In this document: positions 1-5,338 of the stretch, in pieces
Layout of the letters: every line of letters starts with the position of its first letter
Numbering within the stretch: position 1 is the first letter of the stretch
Assembly: GCA_904501775.1 (NCBI GenBank)
Contig: CAJGCJ010000124.1
Coordinates: forward strand, 1-5,338
Origin: an uncultured Bacteroidaceae bacterium
Lineage (GTDB): Bacteria; Bacteroidota; Bacteroidia; Bacteroidales; Bacteroidaceae
Direction of reading: 5' to 3'
DNA: 5,338 nucleotides
Translations under genes and position numbers: made by a program
Notes under the pieces: model-generated
The model's database searches: none
Seen by the model: only the letters and a program-made list of their open reading frames with translations
What the model was told of the DNA's origin: nothing

Positions 1-13
1 CAAGCTGTCAACA

Positions 14-1978
14 ATGAAGATTATAGGCAAAGAACGCAACATATTCGCAGCACTGCTGTGCAACATTATCCTGGCATACGCAATATTTATGCTGTGCCGC
101 CTTATATTCATTGCTGTAAACAGCGGACTATACATTGACACGCTGCAGAACAACAATCTGTGGTTGATGCTTAAGGGAGCCCTGCGCTTTGACACAGCTG
201 CGGTATGCTACATGAATGCCCTGTACATACTTTGCCTGTTGTTTCCATTGCACCTTAAAGAGGGGCACATAATGCAGGGCATAACAAAAGGAGCCTTTGT
301 AGTGTGCAACGCCATAGGCATAATAGCCAACCTGTGCGATGCCGTATATGTACCATTCACCGGTCGCCGCACCACATGGTCGCTATTCACTGAGTTCTCG
401 AACGAGGAGAACATGGGCAAGGTGATAGGCACCGAGATTGTCAACCATTGGTATCTGGTGCTGGCAGGAGTGCTCTTGATATGGTTGCTATACAAACTGT
501 ACACCCCTGCCAGACAACAAGACAGCCTTAAGAGATATTACCTTGCACATACACTGCTTTTGGCTGCAGCCGTACCGTTGATGATTACCGGCATACGAGG
601 AGGCATAGGCCGCACAGTGCGCCCCATAAGCCTCAACGATGCCAACCAATATATATCGGCTCCTAGCGAGGCTGCAATTGTACTGAACACTCCGTTCTCC
701 ATGATTCGTACCATTGGCAAGAACCCCTTCAAGGAGGTGAATTTCTTCGATGAAAAGGAGCTTGCTACAATCTTCAACCCCATTAAGGAGTACCCTGCAA
801 CGCCCGCCGACAGCACAACAGCCGGCAGACGAGACAATGTTGTGGTATTTATAATAGAGAGTTTCGGTAAAGAGTACATCGGTGCATACAACCCACACCG
901 CGATGCTGCTTCGCTGACTCCATTCCTCGACTCGCTCATAAGCAAGAGCCTCACATACAGATACTCGTATGGCAACGGACGCAAGAGCATTGACGGAATG
1001 CCATCGGTGCTATCGGGCATTCCAATGTTCGTAGAACCATTCTTTGTCACACCCGCATCGCTCAATAAAGTAAGTGGCATTGCAGGCGAGCTTACAGGCA
1101 AGGGCTACCACAGCCTCTTCTTCCATGGCGCGCCCAACGGCTCTATGGGATTCCAAGCCTTTGCCAAGGCTACAGGGTTCAAGGAGTATTACGGAATGGA
1201 CGAATACAACGCCTCGCCACTGCACAAAGGAGACGACGATTTTGACGGCTCTTGGGCTATTTGGGACGAGCCATTCTTCGAGTTCTACGCCGAGGAGCTT
1301 GACAAGCAACCGCAGCCATTTGCAGCAGCTATGTTCAGCGCATCGTCACACCACCCCTTTGCCATCCCCGAGGAGTACAAGGATATATACACAGAGGGAG
1401 AACTGCCAATACACAAATGTATACAATACACCGACAATGCCCTGAGACGTTTCTTTGAAAAGGCAAGCAAGGAGGAGTGGTTCAACAACACTCTGTTCAT
1501 CATAACAGCCGACCACTCGAACCAGAACATTGACCCGCGATACAAAAGTTCATCGGGATTCTTTGAAGTACCAATCATCTTCTACCACCCAAGCGGAGCT
1601 GCTCCATTCGAAGCACGTATCGACACAACCCTCATTGCACAGCAGGTCGATATAATGCCCACCACACTCCACTATCTTGGATATGACAGGCCATTCCTTA
1701 CATTCGGCAAGAGCCTTCTTAGCGACACACCCGAGAAGAGCTATGCTGTGAACTACCTCGGTGGCCTGTACCAATACTTCAAGGGTGAATACCTGCTGCT
1801 CTTCGACGGCACAAAAAGCACCGCATTGATAGAGGTGCGCAACGACCCGCAGCACAAAAAGAACCTCTTAGGCACACAACCCGTTATAGAGAAAGAGATG
1901 GAACGCGAGCTGAAAGCCATCATACAGCAATATATGCACCGTATGATAAACGACAAGCTTGTACCCGAGAACGAATAA
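14..1978 (+). CDS. LtaS-like membrane sulfatase-fold phosphoglycerol/phosphoethanolamine transferase
   Basis: This 654-residue protein has the architecture of the LtaS / alkaline-phosphatase-superfamily transferases, which move a glycerol-phosphate or ethanolamine-phosphate head group from a phospholipid to a glycan or glycolipid outside the inner membrane. About five hydrophobic segments are visible at residues 11-34, 57-78, 90-112, 145-163 and 175-194, followed by a large extracytoplasmic catalytic domain from about 272. Expected active-site positions are present: a metal-binding Glu282 in VVFIIESFGKEY, a probable nucleophile Ser325 in GNGRKSIDGMPS, the SSHHPF motif (His446/447), and Asp500-His501 in FIITADHSN. 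DGSWAIWDE (412-419) is also typical of the family. The length matches bacterial LtaS-like proteins. The start at 14 gives a short charged end before the first helix, but the frame is open to the window edge, so an upstream start cannot be excluded. The radical SAM gene follows 18 bp later, suggesting an operon. The true acceptor in Bacteroidales is not known from the sequence. Confidence 0.9.
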   Translation: MKIIGKERNIFAALLCNIILAYAIFMLCRLIFIAVNSGLYIDTLQNNNLWLMLKGALRFDTAAVCYMNALYILCLLFPLHLKEGHIMQGITKGAFVVCNAIGIIANLCDAVYVPFTGRRTTWSLFTEFSNEENMGKVIGTEIVNHWYLVLAGVLLIWLLYKLYTPARQQDSLKRYYLAHTLLLAAAVPLMITGIRGGIGRTVRPISLNDANQYISAPSEAAIVLNTPFSMIRTIGKNPFKEVNFFDEKELATIFNPIKEYPATPADSTTAGRRDNVVVFIIESFGKEYIGAYNPHRDAASLTPFLDSLISKSLTYRYSYGNGRKSIDGMPSVLSGIPMFVEPFFVTPASLNKVSGIAGELTGKGYHSLFFHGAPNGSMGFQAFAKATGFKEYYGMDEYNASPLHKGDDDFDGSWAIWDEPFFEFYAEELDKQPQPFAAAMFSASSHHPFAIPEEYKDIYTEGELPIHKCIQYTDNALRRFFEKASKEEWFNNTLFIITADHSNQNIDPRYKSSSGFFEVPIIFYHPSGAAPFEARIDTTLIAQQVDIMPTTLHYLGYDRPFLTFGKSLLSDTPEKSYAVNYLGGLYQYFKGEYLLLFDGTKSTALIEVRNDPQHKKNLLGTQPVIEKEMERELKAIIQQYMHRMINDKLVPENE

Positions 1979-1996
1979 CACCCCGGAAAACAACAG

Positions 1997-2773
1997 ATGG
2001 CAACAATAATATTCCCCTCACCAATATTCGGCCCCATACAGAGCAGACGCTTAGGAGTATCGCTCGGAATAAACCTGCTTCCCGGCGACGGTAAGATATG
2101 TACATTCGACTGCATATACTGCGAATGTGGACTTAACAGCGAACGACGCAGCCACTCGCCACTGCCTACACGCGAAGAGGTTGCCCGAGCATTGGAAGCC
2201 ATGCTACAGAAAATGCAGAGCGAGGGACAAGCCCCCAATGTGATAACATTTGCAGGCAATGGAGAACCCACACTGCATCCGCACTTTGCACAGATAATAG
2301 ACGACACAATAGCGTTGCGCGACAGATACTTCCCCGAAGCAAAGGTAAGCGTGCTGAGCAATTCTACCATGATAACGAAAGCCACAGTACACGAAGCACT
2401 GAAAAAGGTCGACAACAACATCCTTAAATTAGACACCGTCGACCCCGGTTTCATATCACTTGTTGACCGCCCGAACACACCGCTTAAGCTCGATACAATA
2501 ATTGAGAAGATGAAAGAGTTCAACGGCAGCCTTGTGATACAGACAATGTTTCTAAAGGGCAAGGCCGGCGACAAAGTGATAGACAACACCACCGACGAGT
2601 ATGTACTTCCATGGATTGAAACAATAAAGGAGATAGCACCGCGCGAAGTGATGATATACACAATAGACCGCGAGACACCGCTTAAAGGATTGCAGAAGGC
2701 AACACGCGAAGAGCTCGACAGCATCGTAGCCAAGCTGAATGACGAAGGCATAAAGGCAAGCGCATCCTATTAA
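1997..2773 (+). CDS. Radical SAM protein, TYW1-like / COG0731 type
   Basis: This 258-residue cytoplasmic protein is a radical S-adenosylmethionine enzyme. The cluster motif CxxxCxxC is complete: Cys35, Cys39 and Cys42 in CTFDCIYCECG. It should hold a [4Fe-4S] cluster that cleaves SAM to a 5'-deoxyadenosyl radical. The N-terminal stretch FGPIQSRRLGVSLGINLLPG (11-30) and the GNGEPTLHP motif (87-95, the SAM-contacting GGE-like element) are characteristic of the COG0731 group related to wyosine-forming TYW1. SNSTMI (121-126) and LKLDTVDP (143-150) fit the later strands of the partial TIM barrel. It lacks the flavodoxin domain of eukaryotic TYW1 and is shorter than archaeal Taw1. Bacteria generally do not make wyosine, so the substrate is unknown. 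Cys44 lies two residues after the cluster motif and might be an extra ligand. The 18-bp gap to the upstream transferase supports co-transcription. The family call is firm; the function is not assigned. Confidence 0.9.
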   Translation: MATIIFPSPIFGPIQSRRLGVSLGINLLPGDGKICTFDCIYCECGLNSERRSHSPLPTREEVARALEAMLQKMQSEGQAPNVITFAGNGEPTLHPHFAQIIDDTIALRDRYFPEAKVSVLSNSTMITKATVHEALKKVDNNILKLDTVDPGFISLVDRPNTPLKLDTIIEKMKEFNGSLVIQTMFLKGKAGDKVIDNTTDEYVLPWIETIKEIAPREVMIYTIDRETPLKGLQKATREELDSIVAKLNDEGIKASASY

Positions 2774-2845
2774 AAAATACAAACTTATACAAACAGGCGC
2801 AATAAACACCGCAGCCGAGCGTTTCATAAAGAAACAAAAGACCGA

Positions 2846-3340
2846 ATGAATAAAAAGACAATAATGCTGTTGCTGACAATATTAACCATGACAGCATGCG
2901 ACATAGAATCGCCCTACTCGGGTTATGCAGTATTCTTCACTTGCGACATAGGCTACGACCCATTCAAGCAAGCAACAGGATTGGGACAGTTTATCACCGT
3001 AAGAAGAAAACAAGGCAGTACACCATCGTATGAAGTAACCGACACACAAGGCAAAAAGCACGTACATCAACTGACCGAGATGGAGGCACGCCAACAGTTC
3101 CAATATGGACTTGGAGGACTTATTATAGGCACACCATCGTTACAAGACGGCTCTATATGGGCATACGACCTTGCCTGCCCCAACTGCGACTCACAACGCC
3201 ACCGACTGGAACTCGACAACATAGGTCGTGCCAAATGCCATAATTGCGACACACAGTTCGACCTCAATTTGGGGAAATCATCCGGGCTTTGGTACTACAG
3301 AGTATCCACAGCAGGAACTTTCGTTACAATACACAACTAA
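2846..3340 (+). CDS. Small lipoprotein with two CxxC pairs, Rieske-like layout
   Basis: This 164-residue protein begins with a lipoprotein signal: MNKK, a hydrophobic stretch (5-15) and a lipobox LTMTAC with the acylated cysteine at residue 18. The mature part is therefore expected to be tethered to a membrane on the periplasmic or outer face. Four further cysteines form two pairs, Cys111/Cys114 in LACPNCDSQ and Cys131/Cys134 in AKCHNCDTQFD, 17 residues apart. A YDL strand precedes the first pair, and FDLNLGKSSGLWYYRVS follows the second. This order resembles Bacteroidales Rieske-fold lipoproteins, but a true Rieske cluster uses CxH pairs, so metal binding here is more likely rubredoxin- or zinc-ribbon-like. 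That is an inference. The start gives the natural signal-peptide N-terminus. A 72-bp gap separates it from the radical SAM gene; no TAnnTTTG promoter or terminator was seen there, so read-through from upstream is possible. No function is assigned. Confidence 0.8.
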   Translation: MNKKTIMLLLTILTMTACDIESPYSGYAVFFTCDIGYDPFKQATGLGQFITVRRKQGSTPSYEVTDTQGKKHVHQLTEMEARQQFQYGLGGLIIGTPSLQDGSIWAYDLACPNCDSQRHRLELDNIGRAKCHNCDTQFDLNLGKSSGLWYYRVSTAGTFVTIHN

Positions 3341-3378
3341 GCCCAAGGGAAGAGACAGAAAAAATCTGAACAAACCTC

Positions 3379-3409
3379 TTTGTTTTTTTCATAAAACAAC
3401 TTATCTTTG
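3379..3409 (+). promoter_or_regulatory. Bacteroidetes-type promoter for tRNA-Leu
   Basis: A -33 element TTTG (3379-3382) and a -7 element TATCTTTG (3402-3409, consensus TAnnTTTG) are separated by 19 bp, the spacing expected for the Bacteroidetes primary sigma factor. Transcription should start near 3414-3417, about 50 bp before the mature tRNA. This is the clearest regulatory signal in the window and a main reason for the phylum call. Confidence 0.75.
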
Positions 3410-3416
3410 CATCCGT

Positions 3417-3450
3417 TATTGTGGCAACCCCTTGTGAGTTAACCACAATA
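3417..3450 (+). repeat. Inverted repeat in the tRNA leader
   Basis: TATTGTGG (3417-3424) and CCACAATA (3443-3450) are perfect 8-bp inverted arms. An inner AAC/GTT pairing (3426-3428 with 3438-3440) can extend them after a small bulge. The hairpin would form at the very 5' end of the tRNA precursor, just upstream of the RNase P cut site. It has no T-run and is not a terminator. It could be a precursor structure or a protein-binding dyad. Confidence 0.4.
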
Positions 3451-3465
3451 TAAAATATTAAGGTC

Positions 3466-3551
3466 GCTCGAATGGTGGAATCGGTAGACACGAAGGACTT
3501 AAAATCCTTTGGCATTTAAACGCCGTGCGGGTTCAAGTCCCGCTTCGAGTA
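3466..3551 (+). tRNA. tRNA-Leu, anticodon UAA
   Basis: This is a complete class II tRNA of 86 nt. The acceptor stem is 3466-3472 with 3544-3550, and the discriminator base is A3551, as expected for leucine. The D stem is GTG/CAC (3475-3477 with 3489-3491), with the conserved GG at 3483-3484. The anticodon stem AAGGA/TCCTT (3493-3497 with 3505-3509) encloses the loop CTTAAAA, giving anticodon TAA at 3500-3502, which reads UUA. A long variable arm (3510-3526) has a GGC/GCC stem, typical of Leu. The T stem GCGGG/CCCGC (3527-3531 with 3539-3543) encloses TTCAAGT. The first acceptor pair is G-U (3466 with 3550) rather than G-C. CCA is not encoded: ACAA follows the stem, so the CCA end must be added by the nucleotidyltransferase. 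Confidence 0.97.
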
Positions 3552-3557
3552 CAAAGA

Positions 3558-3602
3558 AAAATCGCAAACAGTTAATTAATAGTTGTTTGCGATTTTCTTT
3601 TT
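3558..3602 (+). terminator. Rho-independent terminator of tRNA-Leu, possibly bidirectional
   Basis: The arm 3558-3574 pairs with 3580-3596. Thirteen outer base pairs are perfect, including ATCGCAAACA with TGTTTGCGAT (3561-3570 with 3584-3593). Two G-U pairs and two A-U pairs continue the stem to a 5-nt loop. CTTTTT (3597-3602) gives the T-run on the plus strand. On the minus strand the flanking A-rich sequence also reads as a T-run, so the same hairpin can stop transcripts from the convergent gene that ends at 3679. Confidence 0.85.
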
Positions 3603-3608
3603 ATAGAA

Positions 3609-3629
3609 TTGCACCACATTTGCACCACA
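3609..3629. repeat. Tandem direct repeat TTGCACCACA, 11-bp period
   Basis: Two identical copies of TTGCACCACA lie at 3609-3618 and 3620-3629, separated by one T. The repeat starts just after the tRNA terminator, where base composition shifts to AT-rich. An 11-bp period places both copies on one face of the helix. Short repeats of this kind next to a tRNA 3' end are reminiscent of binding sites for a tyrosine recombinase or its accessory protein at an attachment site. No second att copy is in the window, so this role is inferred. Confidence 0.5.
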
Positions 3630-3678
3630 GAGTAATATCCGCTGACTCCAAATTCTTATTTTATGATGGATTTTAAAT

Positions 3679-4545
3679 TTAATCCTTCATTATTGAATAT
3701 ATATTTTGTTTCTCTTTCATCAAGACAATAGATAAGTCAAATAACTCTTTAGCTTTAAACAACAACAAGTCTAGTGATTTTTTTAAGTTAGCATTCATGT
3801 TATCCACATCATTTTTATAGGTATGAATACTTTTTTCAAGTCTTTCCAACTCGAAAGTTGTATTCGCAATGTCTTGTTGATATCTTTTATATTCATCTTG
3901 ATTTCCACTTTTAGAAAGCAATTGATACAATGTTGATAAAATACTCTGATTGTTTCTTTTCATTTCTGTTTCTGCAATATTTTGTCCTACACGTAGAACA
4001 AAATCTAATTGTTTATCAAGAATATCCGATAATAAAGTTCGTGATTCTATCCAACATTTGTCGTATTTACTTTCTATTTCAGTTTTATTGTTATTCGAAT
4101 CTATTTCAAAAACATATCTATATTGTAAATCGTATGAAAAAATTAGTGATTTCTTTTTGGCAATTTCTGATTTTGTTACAGATAAATTATCATAATTCAT
4201 GGAAATAGCAGGTCTAAAAGCTTCAACCGCATTCATTAATTCCAAATTATTTCTAAGACATAAATTATATTCATCCAGTTTTTTCTCATTTTGTTGATGC
4301 TTAAGCAATACATATTGTTGGTTTATTGCTTTTTCATTATTTCTATTACTATGTATAATTGCCAAATAGCCTACGGCAACCGCAAATAATCCACCGCAAT
4401 AACTACCCCAAAAATTCAGCCATGCATCTTTAGAAATAATAGTTTCAATCATACGCCCATATGTTAGAGCATAATTAAGAATAAAGGCAATAATCAAACC
4501 AACTATAATGATTGCAAAAACAACAATAATTTCTTTCTTTTTCAT
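3679..4545 (-). CDS. Hypothetical two-TM protein with long helical cytoplasmic region
   Basis: I do not recognise a named family for this 288-residue protein. After a basic start (MKKKE) there is a first hydrophobic helix at residues 6-28. A second at about 43-64 contains NFWGSYCGGLFAVAVGYLAI. The WGSY-x-GG helix followed by a basic HSNRNN stretch is a motif I associate with small membrane proteins of phages and integrative elements. Residues 70-288 are hydrophilic, rich in Lys, Asn, Glu and Leu, and probably helical, with likely coiled-coil at about 72-105 and 215-280. The start is supported by an in-frame stop shortly upstream and no other upstream start. It lies 77 bp downstream of the PIN-like gene on the same strand and runs toward the tRNA terminator. 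Its codon use is much more AT-rich than the genes left of the tRNA. A membrane-acting defence effector or a surface-exclusion-type protein are possible roles; neither is shown. Confidence 0.85.
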   Translation of the reverse strand: MKKKEIIVVFAIIIVGLIIAFILNYALTYGRMIETIISKDAWLNFWGSYCGGLFAVAVGYLAIIHSNRNNEKAINQQYVLLKHQQNEKKLDEYNLCLRNNLELMNAVEAFRPAISMNYDNLSVTKSEIAKKKSLIFSYDLQYRYVFEIDSNNNKTEIESKYDKCWIESRTLLSDILDKQLDFVLRVGQNIAETEMKRNNQSILSTLYQLLSKSGNQDEYKRYQQDIANTTFELERLEKSIHTYKNDVDNMNANLKKSLDLLLFKAKELFDLSIVLMKEKQNIYSIMKD

Positions 4546-4585
4546 ATAATTGCATCTTTTGGGGTATACTATTTAACTCAATAAA

Positions 4586-4593
4586 CAAATTTA
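4586..4593 (-). promoter_or_regulatory. Possible -7 element upstream of the two-TM gene
   Basis: On the minus strand TAAATTTG (4593 to 4586) matches the Bacteroidetes -7 consensus TAnnTTTG and would give a leader of roughly 35 nt before the ATG at 4545. No TTTG -33 element is found at the usual 19-21 bp spacing, and the region is AT-rich, so a chance match is quite possible. If real, the gene could be expressed independently of the PIN-like gene. Confidence 0.3.
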
Positions 4594-4622
4594 CTTAAAA
4601 AATGTTCATTTGAATTTTTACG

Positions 4623-5338
4623 TTAGTTCTTTTCAGTAATACACATAATAGGTAATGGTATATGAGTTTCTTTGTCTGCAGATAACTGAACTAAGTAGTT
4701 AGGACAATCAATAGTGAATGTCGCGGTATCTATTATATTTTTATTCTTCGTTAGAAATTTGGATACGAATTCTTTCTTAAACAATAGCTTTTGTTCTTCT
4801 TCTGAAATGATACTTATTATTAGTTCAAAGAAACGTTCTAATTCAGTATAAAACACAAAACTCCGTGGTGGAATAACTATTCTAAAAACACCAGTTCTGT
4901 TGTTAGTATCTGGAATTCTCAGATTGATGCAATAATTGAAAATTCCCCAAAAGCGATATGGCAATTGTTTATATACATTATTCTCTCCTTCTGTGCGTAT
5001 CGGTTCACCATATATGGGTAAATCGAGAGTGAACATGTGTTTTATATCATAGCTATGGGTTAATTCTTCGGTCATTATAGTGATTAGCTCATCAGAAGAT
5101 ATTATTTTCGTTTGTATATTATATTGGCTATATATCGCATCCGTTTTCTTTCGTAATCTAGAATCATTGCTTACAAAGATATCACAGGATGATGCATAAT
5201 ATGCGTGCTCTGAATCTGTATAGATGTTTTGTAGATTACGGTTTTTATCAGAAAAGAATCCTGAAAGGTTCAAAGTCAAATATAATGAAGTGAATAGTTC
5301 AAGATTTGATTTGCTTCTTTCTGCAATAGGATTTTCTA
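4623..5338 (-). CDS. PIN-like domain protein with unrecognised C-terminal domain (5' end outside window)
   Basis: The reading frame stays open to the window edge and shows 237 residues, so the true start lies beyond 5338. The internal TTG at 5279 is not a credible start because it would cut a domain. The first visible ~90 residues look like the C-terminal half of a PIN-like nuclease domain: YTDSEHAYYASSCDIFVSND, with Asp41, His44, Asp52 and Asp58 of the visible part, then RLRKKTDAIYSQYNIQTKII and a final SSDEL. This D-x-x-H ... CD-x-F-(V/T)-x-ND pattern is the end of many bacterial PIN-like RNases, whose acidic residues bind metal. The N-terminal acidic residues would be off-window. From about residue 95 to 237 follows a mixed alpha/beta region that I do not recognise, so this is larger than a simple VapC toxin. 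It precedes the two-TM gene by 77 bp on the same strand. Nuclease activity is inferred. Confidence 0.75.
   Translation of the reverse strand, partial: ENPIAERSKSNLELFTSLYLTLNLSGFFSDKNRNLQNIYTDSEHAYYASSCDIFVSNDSRLRKKTDAIYSQYNIQTKIISSDELITIMTEELTHSYDIKHMFTLDLPIYGEPIRTEGENNVYKQLPYRFWGIFNYCINLRIPDTNNRTGVFRIVIPPRSFVFYTELERFFELIISIISEEEQKLLFKKEFVSKFLTKNKNIIDTATFTIDCPNYLVQLSADKETHIPLPIMCITEKN

Larger units (their letters stand above)
3552..5338. mobile_element. Putative end of a genomic island integrated at tRNA-Leu
   Basis: From just past the tRNA to the window edge the DNA is markedly more AT-rich than the left side, uses A/T-ending codons, and carries genes only on the minus strand. The two genes there are accessory in character: a membrane/coiled-coil protein and a PIN-like protein. 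tRNA-Leu 3' ends are established integration targets in Bacteroides (NBU1), and a short direct repeat sits near the junction. No integrase, relaxase or distal att copy is visible, so the element type and exact border are unknown. The tRNA terminator (to 3602) may still belong to the chromosome. Confidence 0.45.

Noticed and set aside
1074..1445. A 123-codon plus-strand frame inside the transferase gene
   Set aside because: It is out of frame within the catalytic domain and has low-complexity Thr/Ser/Arg content with no domain features.
1753..2751. A 332-codon minus-strand reading frame across the end of the transferase gene and the radical SAM gene
   Set aside because: It lies opposite two well-supported genes, has no recognisable motif, and its serine-rich composition is what codon bias on the other strand produces.
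2777..2794. Short direct repeat ATACAAAC, two copies 10 bp apart, between the radical SAM and lipoprotein genes
   Set aside because: It is a simple A-rich octamer in an AT-rich spacer and fits chance; no promoter element or site is associated with it.
2821..2835. Small hairpin GTTTC/GAAAC before the lipoprotein gene
   Set aside because: The stem is only 5 bp and no T-run follows, so it does not qualify as a terminator.
3228..3437. A 69-codon plus-strand frame running from the lipoprotein gene into the tRNA promoter
   Set aside because: It overlaps the lipoprotein out of frame and covers the promoter; it has no features of its own.
3580..3670. Short minus-strand reading frame through the TTGCACCACA repeats
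   Set aside because: It is about 25-30 codons, has no supported start, and covers the terminator hairpin; no evidence that it is translated or an integrase remnant.
3930..4208. Plus-strand frames (92 and 81 codons) inside the two-TM gene
   Set aside because: They are antisense shadows in AT-rich DNA, rich in Phe/Tyr/Ile/Leu, which only mimic membrane proteins.
5277..5279. TTG as the start of the PIN-like gene
   Set aside because: The frame is open upstream to the window edge and the upstream residues continue the same domain, so this is an internal leucine codon.

Overview
The window looks like chromosomal DNA from a member of the Bacteroidales (Bacteroides/Prevotella-like), cut by a tRNA gene into two unlike halves. 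The taxon call rests on four things: a TTTG / TAnnTTTG promoter of the Bacteroidetes primary sigma factor type in front of the tRNA, coding starts without a clear Shine-Dalgarno sequence, a five-helix LtaS-like sulfatase-fold protein, and a short Rieske-like lipoprotein. Genus cannot be fixed from this sequence alone.

Left half (about 1-3340), plus strand, moderate G+C, core-like. It holds three genes in a row. First is an inner-membrane LtaS-type phosphoglycerol/phosphoethanolamine transferase with its catalytic residues intact. A TYW1-like (COG0731-type) radical SAM protein follows 18 bp later. Third, after 72 bp, is a small lipoprotein with four cysteines laid out as two CxxC pairs. The first two genes are probably one operon. 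The third may be its tail or stand alone; no promoter or terminator was seen between them.

Middle (about 3379-3630). A strong Bacteroidetes-type promoter drives a complete class II tRNA-Leu(UAA) at 3466-3551. A long hairpin with a T-run follows and is the tRNA terminator. Immediately past it are two copies of TTGCACCACA, 11 bp apart. tRNA-Leu 3' ends are known integration targets in Bacteroides (for example the mobilizable element NBU1).

Right half (about 3630-5338). Base composition becomes strongly AT-rich and both genes are on the minus strand, converging on the tRNA. One is a 288-residue protein with two N-terminal membrane helices and a long helical cytoplasmic part. The other is cut by the window edge; it shows the C-terminal half of a PIN-like nuclease domain followed by an unrecognised domain. 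This looks like one end of an integrated island. The PIN-like protein with a membrane/coiled-coil partner is compatible with a defence or toxin function, but that is a hypothesis. No integrase, transposase, CRISPR array or second att site lies in the window.
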